Shown here in pieces: positions 6,245 to 12,705 of a stretch of 39,618 nucleotides of DNA (within the stretch, counting starts at the first letter, position 1; each line of letters opens with the position of its first letter). The DNA comes from Prochlorococcus sp. AG-347-E03. GTDB lineage: Bacteria; Cyanobacteriota; Cyanobacteriia; PCC-6307; Cyanobiaceae. Below the pieces are notes generated by a model. The model ran no database searches and had not been told where the DNA came from. It worked only from the letters and a program-made list of their open reading frames with translations. The stretch lies in assembly GCA_003279115.1 (NCBI GenBank), contig QCBG01000011.1:1-39618 (forward strand), written 5' to 3'. The position numbers and the translations under genes are program-made.

Positions 6245-6517
6245 CTATGAGTAGACTTTGGCAACTATTGGACCAGCTTCTTCATCAGTAAATACGGGTG
6301 TGGTTTCCCAATTTAGAAATTCACCCCATTCAGCGGCGTGTTGATATATTGCTTTTGGATCATCAGTCTTTAAAACTATCCAACCCTCTAAAGATCCAGG
6401 CGCGTGATATCTTCCAATCATCTCAACTCCAGGATAATCTCCCCCTCCACCAAGAAATTTTTCTGCACCTTTTTGATGATATCCGGCCTTAAATGACCAA
6501 TGCTGAACATAAAGCAT
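6245..6517 (-). CDS. DUF3303 family protein
   Basis: 90 residues. The N-terminal WSFKAGYHQKGAEKF, central YPGVEMIGRYHAPG and the GW(I)VLKTDD strand, followed by WGEFLNWETTPVFTDEEAG, match the DUF3303 pattern. These are small dimeric alpha-beta-barrel proteins of unknown role. Same strand as its neighbours, 58 bp after the previous start. Two more DUF3303-like genes lie at 6633-6971 and 17358-17669. Confidence 0.8.
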   Translation of the reverse strand: MLYVQHWSFKAGYHQKGAEKFLGGGGDYPGVEMIGRYHAPGSLEGWIVLKTDDPKAIYQHAAEWGEFLNWETTPVFTDEEAGPIVAKVYS

Positions 6518-6632
6518 TTTTTTTATTTTTATTGGCTTTCTATTACTAGCAAAAAAAATAATTCCTGAAAATAAATATTGTTAATTACACCTTATTTTTA
6601 ATTGACAGTCGATCTACATCTTTTAAAGAAAA

Positions 6633-6971
6633 TTAACCTGCGAATCCCATTTTCTGTTCTGCTGCCATTAAGGAACCTACCAGCTTATGCTCAGCAACTT
6701 TTTCATCGTCAGTCATAACTGGCTTGATATCAAAATCTATATCAAACTTAACTTTCCAGGGAGCAAAGTGTTCTGTCATTTTTATACCTGCTGAAGCTTG
6801 GACAATAATATAAACATTATTTGAGTAGGAGGCATGATACCTTCCCAAAACTTTAAATCCTTCAAACTCATCATTCAAAGTTCCATCTTCAATGACCTTT
6901 AAAAAAAGATCATAAGCTGCGCCCATTAGAGCAACATTTTTAAAAGTTGCAGTTACTAAAAAAGTATTCAT
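6633..6971 (-). CDS. DUF3303-like protein
   Basis: 112 residues with the same order of elements as the adjacent DUF3303 gene: an N-terminal strand, helix, FEGFKVLGRYHASY, a strand, and DFDIKPVMTDDEKVAEH. It is longer and more diverged than its neighbour, with an extra C-terminal helix. Upstream on the minus strand is an AT-rich region with TATACT but no hairpin. An orphan TTGACA...GATCTA motif in the opposite orientation lies just past its stop at 6602. Confidence 0.75.
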   Translation of the reverse strand: MNTFLVTATFKNVALMGAAYDLFLKVIEDGTLNDEFEGFKVLGRYHASYSNNVYIIVQASAGIKMTEHFAPWKVKFDIDFDIKPVMTDDEKVAEHKLVGSLMAAEQKMGFAG

Positions 6972-7075
6972 TTGATAAAAAAATTTATAAATATCTTTCT
7001 AAGAAAAAGTATATAAAATTGAGTTAAAGATCTTGAAATGAATACTTTTACAGTAGAACTTTTTTAAATCGACTA

Positions 7076-7384
7076 TTAATCATGATAACCAACTTTAGAA
7101 ACAATATTTCCTGAAACAGGATCAGTTACTCCAAGTTCAGGAGACAACTCCTCCATAAATCCTCTAACCTCATCAAGGTGAGCAATCATAGCTGGTCTTT
7201 GAGCTGCAATAGCATCTGCACTTTTCCAGATGCCAACAAAACAGTAATCATAAGCTCCAGTTTTAGCGATATATCTTTGAGTCATTCCCTCAAAACTTGT
7301 TTTATCTATTACCTCAAAATACTTATCTACACAATCTGACTTTAATTTAAATCGAACAACATTCATAAAATTTTGATCAGTCAT
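7076..7384 (-). CDS. Antibiotic-biosynthesis-monooxygenase-like small protein
   Basis: 102 residues with the ABM/dimeric alpha-beta-barrel layout: FMNVVRFKLKSDCVDKYFEVI, an aromatic central strand (YDYCFVGIWKSADAI), and a helix RPAMIAHLDEVRGFMEEL. In known ABM-fold proteins such domains are monooxygenases, haem-degrading enzymes or simple binding proteins. No residue here decides between these. It has the hairpin leader directly before its ATG. Confidence 0.7.
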   Translation of the reverse strand: MTDQNFMNVVRFKLKSDCVDKYFEVIDKTSFEGMTQRYIAKTGAYDYCFVGIWKSADAIAAQRPAMIAHLDEVRGFMEELSPELGVTDPVSGNIVSKVGYHD

Positions 7385-7429
7385 AAAAAAAGAGGGATTT
7401 AATTCCCTCTAATATAGATTGTCTTTCAA
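7385..7429 (-). promoter_or_regulatory. Leader hairpin and T7 abutting ATG of the ABM-like gene
   Basis: Minus strand: TTGAAA (7429-7424), a seven-base spacer, TATATT, then the hairpin AGAGGGA/TCCCTCT followed by seven T and the ATG at 7384. Same arrangement as at 6187, 7777 and 17295. Confidence 0.6.
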
Positions 7430-7470
7430 TAATTAACTATTAGCGGTGCATATAGTAAGAGTTTCATTTG

Positions 7471-7776
7471 TTAATCACAGCAACTTTCTTTTGTTAATGC
7501 AGAAGTCCAAGAGGATTCCTCCATTGTTGATAAGTCAACTCTATGAGTTGCCATCCAGTCACCATTTGCCTCCACAAACTTTTGAACATTGCCTTCTGGC
7601 GCTTGATGAATAACAATAATTTTTTGAGGATCTTCCTTGCTTACTCCTCTGAAAAGGGGCTTAATATCAAATTCTGAATGCCTTTTATCTGCTTCTGCAC
7701 TATCAAATATTGCAACCCATTCATCGAAAGTGCTTTCAATTTTAAAAGTAAACACGGAAGTAACTGAACAAGACAT
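7471..7776 (-). CDS. DUF3764 family protein
   Basis: 101 residues: VFTFKIESTFDEWVAIFDSAE, then FDIKPLFRGVSKEDPQKI, IVIHQAPEGNVQKFVE, and a C-terminal helix with CCD at the end. This is the DUF3764 pattern (strand, helix, a ...DPQ...V...AP strand, helix). It is the first gene of the five-member barrel cluster. A weaker hairpin precedes the ATG. The adjacent C-terminal cysteines could bind metal or form disulfides, but nothing more can be said. Confidence 0.8.
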   Translation of the reverse strand: MSCSVTSVFTFKIESTFDEWVAIFDSAEADKRHSEFDIKPLFRGVSKEDPQKIIVIHQAPEGNVQKFVEANGDWMATHRVDLSTMEESSWTSALTKESCCD

Positions 7777-7818
7777 AAAAAAAAGAACTAGTTATCCTTA
7801 ATATAGATCGGTTGTCAA
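7777..7818 (-). promoter_or_regulatory. Leader with TTGACA, TATATT and weak hairpin before ATG
   Basis: Minus strand: TTGACA at 7818-7813, seven bases, TATATT, AAGG, then a weaker AAGGA/TTCTT-type stem and eight T immediately before ATG 7776. This is the weakest hairpin of the set, but the upstream boxes are the best conserved. Confidence 0.5.
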
Positions 7819-7874
7819 TCAAATAAATACTACATAAAATCTTTCCAAATATATTGATTGCCGACAAATAATAC

Positions 7875-8288
7875 TTAATTGAAAGGTGAAGTGTTATTAG
7901 TAGGAGCTATCAGTAGGATTTCAAAAACTATGCCAGTTAAGGCAATTGGTAAAACCCAAATACCAATAAATCTATGATCAAAGAATCTTAAATGATCTTC
8001 ATTCCTAAAAACACTTCTTAAAGAAGTAAATAGAGTTTCTGGTTGCTTATAAGATGGCCCATTTTCAGAAGGAGAATATGGCTTAACAAAGGAGGAAGAA
8101 GCAGAAAACTTTGCAATTTTTCTTAAAAAATAAATAGGTAAAACCCAAATAGCAACGAATCTTCCACCAAGCCACTGTCTAGCATTAGGCAGAGCATACT
8201 CTTTGATAGATTTATTCTCTGGCATTCCAGATTCCAAATTCTTATAAATTTTTTCTAATGTAGATTTATTACTTGATCTATTGGACAT
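7875..8288 (-). CDS. Membrane protein with two related segments, unknown
   Basis: 137 residues. Two segments are clearly related: RFVAIWVLPIYFL (about 43-55) and RFIGIWVLPIALTGI (about 106-120), each preceded by an amphipathic helix. It thus looks like an internal duplication of a one-helix unit joined by a serine/proline-rich linker. I know no function. The two small RNAs at 8326-8673 lie upstream on the same strand. Confidence 0.65.
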   Translation of the reverse strand: MSNRSSNKSTLEKIYKNLESGMPENKSIKEYALPNARQWLGGRFVAIWVLPIYFLRKIAKFSASSSFVKPYSPSENGPSYKQPETLFTSLRSVFRNEDHLRFFDHRFIGIWVLPIALTGIVFEILLIAPTNNTSPFN

Positions 8289-8325
8289 TTGATTTTCAGA
8301 AAAATTTACTTTAAAAGGTGTAATA

Positions 8326-8437
8326 GATAAAAATATCCCTAACTACTAAAATAACTAAAACGTAGTTAGGAATATTTTCTTTGGCTAGGTTCAAGAAGAC
8401 GGAATCTATACCGTTGCAGATTCGCCAAATATCTACA
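8326..8437 (-). ncRNA. Candidate small RNA A
   Basis: On the minus strand, a TATAAA box lies a few bases before a 5' stem (GTAGATATT ... near match at 8416-8421). A second hairpin (ACGG/CCGT), the sequence GAACCTAGCC, and a 9-bp hairpin CCTAACTAC/GTAGTTAGG follow, then a T-rich tract (8327-8339). The arrangement parallels candidate B 230 bp upstream on the same strand. It could also be part of the leader of the 7875-8288 gene. I cannot assign it to a named Yfr family. Confidence 0.55.
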
Positions 8438-8551
8438 TATTCTTTATAAATAAAAAACTCTTTTTTAAAAAGTAAATAATATACATTAGAAAGAATAATA
8501 TTTAATAATTTAGAGTTTTTATTAAGAATTTAATATCGTACACATTAATAC

Positions 8552-8673
8552 TAAAAAAAATATTTAAACCTCATTTTCTAAGATTGCGAAAAAGAAAATG
8601 AGGTCAAAGGGAGGTTCTCATTACGAACCGCTTTATCAAAGCTAGCGGTTAGTAGATTGCCCTAATATCTACT
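8552..8673 (-). ncRNA. Candidate small RNA B, paralogue of RNA A
   Basis: On the minus strand, TATATAAGT precedes a 5' stem GTAGAT/ATCTAC (8667-8672 with 8652-8657). It is followed by a second perfect stem AACCGC/GCGGTT, the sequence GAACCTCCC, and an 11-bp terminator hairpin (8569-8579 with 8593-8603), then a run of eight T. The same order of stems as RNA A with compensating differences argues for a structured RNA family. No reading frame fills it. Confidence 0.6.
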
Positions 8674-8755
8674 TATATATTTATATAATGAGTTTTAAAA
8701 TACAGGAAGATTAATTTTATACAAATAAGTGTTTAATATTTTATGAAATAATTTC

Positions 8756-8854
8756 TTAGGAAAGTCTAATTAATATACTAACAAAAGTTATTGAAAGATA
8801 AAAAAATGCATAAAGAGAAAGTGCAAAAAATAGATACTGTTCTATTGGAATCAT
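8756..8854 (-). CDS. 32-residue membrane peptide, unknown
   Basis: A small frame from ATG 8854. It consists almost wholly of one hydrophobic helix (YLFFALSLYAFFYLSITFV) with a short charged N-terminus and LIRLS end. This resembles the size and shape of single-helix photosystem or cytochrome b6f subunits, but I do not recognise it as any of them. It lies just downstream of the PsbY-like pair on the same strand. No strong Shine-Dalgarno sequence. Confidence 0.4.
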   Translation of the reverse strand: MIPIEQYLFFALSLYAFFYLSITFVSILIRLS

Positions 8855-8889
8855 GAGAAGTTATTAATTTAAAGGTAAGAAAAATTTGA

Positions 8890-9075
8890 TCAATTTTTTG
8901 TTAAAAAGATATTCTCTAAAATATAACTTTGTTCTGTTAATTCATTTTTAAGAGAAATATTTTTTGGCAAATTATTAACCTTAGAATTAAAAGCACCCCA
9001 TTTTTTTAACCAAAATAAGGTATAAAAAAATGCGATTAAAAATGGTGCTCCAACAATTAAAAATCTTATATCCAT
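8890..9075 (-). CDS. PsbY-like small protein
   Basis: The start is at ATG 9075, with AGGAAA upstream. The N-terminus MDIRFLIVGAPFLIAFFYTL follows the PsbY pattern (MD-aromatic/I-R, a hydrophobic stretch with Pro, then a W-containing segment). The C-terminal half is polar and unrelated to PsbY. It lies 12 bp after the gene at 9088-9384, whose N-terminus is clearly related, so the pair arose by duplication. PsbY is a small peripheral photosystem II subunit. Whether this copy binds photosystem II is unknown. Confidence 0.6.
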   Translation of the reverse strand: MDIRFLIVGAPFLIAFFYTLFWLKKWGAFNSKVNNLPKNISLKNELTEQSYILENIFLTKN

Positions 9076-9087
9076 CAAAATTTCCTA

Positions 9088-9384
9088 TTAATAAGATTTA
9101 AACTGCATTGCCAATATTGCTCCAAGGAAAAAAACGGTTGGAATCCCTAGGGCATTAACTGCTGCGGTTCTTACAGTAAATACTGGATAACCTACTGTTG
9201 GTCTCCCAGTATCAGGAATTAATGCTGAATCTTCCCATACTTGATAATTTTTAAAAGGAGCTACTCCCTTCTTTGGTAAGCCTAGTGGCGTTAATCTAAA
9301 TACATCCCACCTACCTAACCAAAAGACTGTAAATATCCATGAGAATATTATTGGTGTAATAACAAGTAAAATCCTGAAATCCAT
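9088..9384 (-). CDS. PsbY-like / PsbF-like fusion, haem histidine replaced
   Basis: 98 residues. Residues 1-30 ([13 protein letters not shown]...FW) look like PsbY. Residues 66-95 ([20 protein letters not shown] then [10 protein letters not shown]) follow the signature of PsbF, the beta subunit of cytochrome b559. In PsbF the residue corresponding to Asn77 is the haem-ligating His, so this copy should not form the usual bis-His haem. The linker (31-65) is Pro/Gly-rich. Two transmembrane helices are predicted. It is the first gene of a two-gene unit with 8890-9075. An ordinary psbF is expected elsewhere in the genome; this one is a derived paralogue. Confidence 0.7.
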   Translation of the reverse strand: MDFRILLVITPIIFSWIFTVFWLGRWDVFRLTPLGLPKKGVAPFKNYQVWEDSALIPDTGRPTVGYPVFTVRTAAVNALGIPTVFFLGAILAMQFKSY

Positions 9385-9605
9385 TTCTAAAAAGTAATAA
9401 TAAATTTGATTATTATTTTGTCTTTTTTAGTTAAATAAATGAATTAATCATTAACTTATATTTAGAAAAAAACCTCTAATAACATTGTTTCTAATCATTA
9501 GTAACATCATGAAATGATTAATTGATTTATTTAAAGTATATTTTTTTGGATTGCGATATTTAGATATTTTTTTTGATGTAAATTTTAGTTAATTAAAAAA
9601 CAAAT

Positions 9606-9974
9606 ATGGAAAACTTTAAATTCTTACTTTTTGGTTTTGCAGGAGTTAGTGTAGTTTTCTGGGTGGCAATAATAGCTTTATGGCACTCATACATGTTTCC
9701 AAGATTCTTCAATGAAGATAAAGTTTTAAATTCTGTTATCAATCAAGAAATAAAAGTTCCAACAGATCCAATTTTAGGCAGTTTGGTTAAAAGCAGTAAT
9801 TTCAGAAATAGGGATAAATATTCAATGAAAAGTTTGGTTATTGCAGACTTTTCATCTGCAAGTAATAATTTCAAACTAAATAAACTCTACACGACAGTAA
9901 TGATTGGAGTTACTTTTGCAAGTTTTATTTTTCTCACTTATGGATTAAGCAGTTCACTAACTACGGTAAGTTAA
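9606..9974 (+). CDS. Two-helix membrane protein, unknown
   Basis: 122 residues. Hydrophobic helices lie near the two ends (about 6-28 and 96-115) with a polar middle domain. It starts at ATG 9606 after an AT-rich upstream region, and its stop codon is immediately followed by the ATG of the next small frame. No family was recognised. It is divergent from the PsbY-like pair. Confidence 0.6.
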   Translation: MENFKFLLFGFAGVSVVFWVAIIALWHSYMFPRFFNEDKVLNSVINQEIKVPTDPILGSLVKSSNFRNRDKYSMKSLVIADFSSASNNFKLNKLYTTVMIGVTFASFIFLTYGLSSSLTTVS

Positions 9975-10055
9975 ATGGAATTTATATATGTGATTGTTTT
10001 TATTACTTGCTTTGTTTATTTAATTTTTGACTCATTCAAAAATTTAAATATTTAG
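9975..10055 (+). CDS. 26-residue membrane peptide coupled to the upstream gene
   Basis: The frame starts directly after the stop of 9606-9974 (TAAATG). It contains a hydrophobic helix (EFIYVIVFITCFVYLIF) and a short polar tail. The contiguous stop/start suggests translational coupling. Length alone gives limited support. Confidence 0.35.
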   Translation: MEFIYVIVFITCFVYLIFDSFKNLNI

Positions 10056-10063
10056 ATAGATTG

Positions 10064-10189
10064 CTAATGTTGTTTGCCAGCTAATAAAATTTTTCTTCTT
10101 ATATAAACGAATACTAATGTAGTTATTATCATTACTGGTGGATGAAATGAAATAGAGTTTAGATATTCATAGTAATCAAATGATTCCAA
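10064..10189 (-). CDS. 41-residue membrane peptide, TTG start
   Basis: The frame runs from TTG 10189 to TAG 10064. It has a polar, aromatic N-terminus (ESFDYYEYLNS), then FHPPVMIITTLVFVYIRR, a single helix with a positive stop-transfer end. The composition is that of a genuine small membrane protein, but no family is recognised. Confidence 0.45.
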   Translation of the reverse strand: MESFDYYEYLNSISFHPPVMIITTLVFVYIRRKILLAGKQH

Positions 10190-10341
10190 AATTTTTACCG
10201 TTAATTTCCTAAACTATATTTCATCTTTCAAATTTTTATTGATTTAAATAGATCAATATCTTGTATAAAATGCTAGTTAAACTTTTTTCAATTGCTTATT
10301 ATCTCAAATTTAGAAAAAGACAATCATTGGGGTACTGTGAT

Positions 10342-10611
10342 CTAAAAAGTACTTTCTTTTAACTCGAAATAACTATTGTATATACTTGTTTTTCTCCATC
10401 CCTCCTCTAGTAGTTTTTTATATTCTTTTCTGGCTTCTTCAATAGTCTGTACTCTTGAACCCTTCATGACTGGTTTACTACTTCTTTTATAAACACATCC
10501 GTAGGAGATCATCATTGCATCAATACTGGGACTAGATTCTGAAACATCCTCGAATGGTTCAAAAATTTTTATCCTACTTCTATCCTTATTTACTAGAGTA
10601 AATTTATCCAT
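10342..10611 (-). CDS. DUF1651 family protein
   Basis: 89 residues. The C-terminal half (TIEEARKEYKKLLEEGWRKT) matches the DUF1651 signature of a helix followed by GW. These are small proteins restricted to marine picocyanobacteria, function unknown. Its ATG directly follows the stop of the 37-residue membrane peptide at 10612-10725. A broken relative lies at 13644-13709 and another intact member at 27510-27779. Confidence 0.75.
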   Translation of the reverse strand: MDKFTLVNKDRSRIKIFEPFEDVSESSPSIDAMMISYGCVYKRSSKPVMKGSRVQTIEEARKEYKKLLEEGWRKTSIYNSYFELKESTF

Positions 10612-10725
10612 TTACTGATATGTATTGAGCAAAGATATATAAATTCCTAATAATACAAAAATTGCCATACCCATTCCCATAACTGTAGTGGGTTGATTAT
10701 TCCAAAGATTAGTTAAGTATTCCAT
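10612..10725 (-). CDS. 37-residue membrane peptide upstream of DUF1651
   Basis: The frame from ATG 10725 encodes a polar N-terminus (EYLTNLWNNQPTTVMG) and one hydrophobic helix (MAIFVLLGIYISLL). TAA is followed immediately by the next ATG, so the two genes are coupled. No named family. Confidence 0.5.
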   Translation of the reverse strand: MEYLTNLWNNQPTTVMGMGMAIFVLLGIYISLLNTYQ

Positions 10726-10765
10726 AAAAAAATTACTTCTTTATAGGTATAGTAATTTATTTATA

Positions 10766-11023
10766 CTATTCAATCAGTGCTGATTTAAGCTCTTCTTTTT
10801 CATCGGATGTCGACTTTAATTCCTCTTTAGGTTCTTCTGGCCAGGAAGTATCAAATCTTGCTATCTCTACTGTCGCGAAACCTTCAGGATGACGAGTACA
10901 AATTTTCTTTCTTCTTACGAAAATATGATCAACTTTTTTCTCCTCATCTGGAGTAACTATTCTTTCAAGTTCAATTACTTCTGTGAAGGGAGTTGATTTA
11001 AGTTCGATTGTAGGTTTTGCCAT
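10766..11023 (-). CDS. Small charged protein, unknown
   Basis: 85 residues, very rich in Glu and Lys. A basic core (HIFVRRKKICTRH) is followed by an acidic tail where EELKS is repeated (EELKSTSDEKEELKSALIE). No membrane segment, no known domain. ATG at 11023 preceded by an A-rich stretch. Confidence 0.6.
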   Translation of the reverse strand: MAKPTIELKSTPFTEVIELERIVTPDEEKKVDHIFVRRKKICTRHPEGFATVEIARFDTSWPEEPKEELKSTSDEKEELKSALIE

Positions 11024-11119
11024 TTTTTTTTACACTTAAATTAAAGCTTTTTACGTGATTCTGTATAATTTCTAGTATTGAATAACAAGATATCTTGAAG
11101 AAATTAGAGATGAATATTT

Positions 11120-11263
11120 TTAAATAACACCAGGAACGATTTGTCCAGTTGTTATGTATGCTCCCACTAGAGCAATTAGACCGACGAGAGCGAATCTGCC
11201 ATTTAAATTCTCTGCTCTTATTTTTTGAGGATCAATATTCCTTGATTGATTTTTATTTTCCAT
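11120..11263 (-). CDS. hli: High-light-inducible protein (Hli/Scp)
   Basis: 47 residues with the single chlorophyll-binding helix signature AENLNGRFALVGLIALVGAY and the common C-terminus TTGQIVPGV. Hli proteins insert into the thylakoid membrane as dimers, bind chlorophyll a and carotenoid, and protect photosystem II assembly under light stress. Ligand residues Glu and Asn and the Arg are intact. Its ATG directly follows the stop of the Hli-like gene 11264-11380, so they form an operon. Confidence 0.9.
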   Translation of the reverse strand: MENKNQSRNIDPQKIRAENLNGRFALVGLIALVGAYITTGQIVPGVI

Positions 11264-11380
11264 TTAAAAAACTCCTGGGATAAGCTGACCTGTTGTTAAA
11301 TATGTTCCCACTAAGATCATGAAAGCCATCATTGCTGGTCTTCCAATGGCTCTGTTGAGAATATCCTTATTTGAATCCAT
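11264..11380 (-). CDS. Hli-like protein lacking the chlorophyll ligands
   Basis: 38 residues. The C-terminal part (GRPAMMAFMILVGTYLTTGQ and LIPGV) is clearly Hli, but the E-x-x-N-x-R motif reads N-R-A-I-G-R: the Glu ligand is Asn and the Asn ligand is Ile. The stop overlaps the next gene's start region (TAAATG), so it is cotranscribed with a normal Hli, with which it could form heterodimers. Its shortness is near the lower limit for the family. Confidence 0.8.
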   Translation of the reverse strand: MDSNKDILNRAIGRPAMMAFMILVGTYLTTGQLIPGVF

Positions 11381-11577
11381 TGTTAATTAAAGAACTGATC
11401 TCTAAATATTACTTAATGTAAACAGATGTCGAGATATGGCTGTATCAAATGATTCATCTGATACAGAAATGCGGTAAAAATGTAGCAAGTTTTAGTTATT
11501 CAAACTATGGAGTGACGTTTTTGAGATTTTTAAGTTTAACTTTATTGCTTTGTAAAAATGGCATTTTGATTAGTCAT

Positions 11578-11679
11578 CTAAAATAACAGAAAAATAAAGA
11601 ATGATAATAATGCTCCAGAAAGGATTGCTATAAAGAAGAATTCTGTTGTTAATTCTGCATCAAAAAAATATAAATAAAT
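11578..11679 (-). CDS. Possible small membrane peptide without a standard start
   Basis: A 33-codon frame encodes an acidic N-terminus (FDAELTTEFF) and a hydrophobic helix (FIAILSGALLSFFIFLLF). No ATG, GTG or TTG opens it; the first usable codon would be ATT 11679. It follows the broken PsbN-like gene on the same strand, so it may be a degraded neighbour of that gene. Confidence 0.3.
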   Translation of the reverse strand: MYLYFFDAELTTEFFFIAILSGALLSFFIFLLF

Positions 11680-11689
11680 TTATATCTAC

Positions 11690-11910
11690 TCAGTGAATAT
11701 GTTCTACCTCATTATGGTTGTGATGATTGTGACCATGAGCAATACCTAATTCATGCATCCTTGCATGCTCTTTAATTTAATGGTGTCTCTTAACTTATAA
11801 AAGGATGATCCAACTGTTGTGTAAATCCCATATCCAATTGAGCCAAATAGTAAGATTCCAACACTACTCAAAAGCAGAAATAAAGTTGGATCTTTGATAG
11901 TTCCTAGCAT
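11690..11910 (-). pseudogene. PsbN-like protein with His-rich tail, frameshifted
   Basis: From ATG 11910 the frame gives an N-terminal helix and GYGIYTTVGSSFYKLRD, which resembles the PsbN pattern (GY.IYTAFGPPS..LRDP). It then runs into an unrelated tail and stops at 11746. In the next frame a sensible continuation exists: EHARMHELGIAHGHNHHNHN and on to a stop at 11690. At the junction ATTAA is tandemly duplicated (ATTAAATTAA). Removing one copy restores a single frame joining the two parts. The restored protein would have about ten His in its tail, suggesting metal binding. Either a real frameshift or a sequencing error. Confidence 0.6.
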
Positions 11911-12260
11911 TTTCAATAAATTAATTACTAAATAACCCTAAATATCTTGAAAGATTTGTTCAAGTTCAAAATTTATAAAATAAGGCAGAAAAAAGCAATC
12001 TTAAATATAAAGATTAAATGTCCAGATTGTATATAAAACGATGAAAATGAAAATTTTAAATCACAAAAATAATACTTATTAAATATTTGCCAAAGTAAAA
12101 AAATAACACTTTAAGGTTATTATCTTTTGAAATAGATTTATTTAAAAGGATTTTATATTTTAAATTTAATCGCACGAAATTTACCGTGGCTTGTATTATT
12201 TGATATTGATTAAAATTAGACCTCTCAACTAGTTTGGATTTAATTAAATGGTATTAGCAT
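11911..12260. other. Intergenic stretch without recognised features
   Basis: A 350-bp AT-rich gap. I see no convincing small frame, hairpin terminator or repeat. It separates leftward genes from the rightward pair at 12261 and probably contains promoters for both directions. Confidence 0.5.
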
Positions 12261-12431
12261 ATGGAAGTTTTGCTTTTTGCACTTTTTTTTATTAGTGCTC
12301 TTATTTTTTTTATTTCAGGTAAGGATGATTTTGGAAGAACCAAAAATAAATTAATTATTCAGGAAAAGGGAAAGGTTAAAAAAGAGGAAAACATCGAATC
12401 CTCCTTAGAAGTCAAAAAAGAAGCACAATAA
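12261..12431 (+). CDS. Small membrane-anchored charged protein, unknown
   Basis: 56 residues from ATG 12261. One N-terminal helix (VLLFALFFISALIFFIS) is followed by a highly charged Lys/Glu tail. Stop at 12431, 22 bp before the next start. No family was recognised. Confidence 0.5.
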   Translation: MEVLLFALFFISALIFFISGKDDFGRTKNKLIIQEKGKVKKEENIESSLEVKKEAQ

Positions 12432-12453
12432 AAGCAAATTAATCAAGTTATTT

Positions 12454-12600
12454 ATGATTTATGGATTTGCCTATTTAATGATGGTTCTTGCTATTAGTAC
12501 AGGTTGGATTATTCTTGCAGTCTTAAAAAAACCTGATTTTATTGAGGAACCACTCAATGAAGTGAAGAATAAAATAAGGCCTTTTTTATTCAAAAGATGA
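12454..12600 (+). CDS. Small single-helix membrane protein, unknown
   Basis: 48 residues from ATG 12454. A hydrophobic helix (YLMMVLAISTGWIILAVL) is followed by KKPDFIEEPLNEVKNKI and a basic end. It probably forms an operon with 12261-12431. The structured region 12619-12705 begins right after its stop. Confidence 0.5.
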   Translation: MIYGFAYLMMVLAISTGWIILAVLKKPDFIEEPLNEVKNKIRPFLFKR

Positions 12601-12618
12601 TCAATGAAATGCTTTCAT

Positions 12619-12705
12619 CGACCTACTTCATATGAGGTAATAGGTCGGCAAAGGGGCACTTATTTGCCCTGATCGAGTGGTATACACCTCGCTAATTTTT
12701 ATTTA
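12619..12705 (+). ncRNA. Candidate structured RNA with three hairpins
   Basis: Three consecutive stems on the plus strand: CGACCTA/TAGGTCG (12619-12647) with an inner CTTC/GAGG extension, GGGCA/TGCCC (about 12654-12669), and CGAG/CTCG (12674-12691). A T-rich tract follows (CTAATTTTTATTT). GC content is well above the surroundings. It may be an independent small RNA or a 3'-UTR structure of the preceding gene. Confidence 0.4.

Noticed and set aside
8385..8440. Glutamine riboswitch on the plus strand (GAAGACGGAA looked similar)
   Set aside because: The rest of the conserved glnA/Downstream-peptide pattern is absent, and the promoter and terminator signals point to the minus strand.
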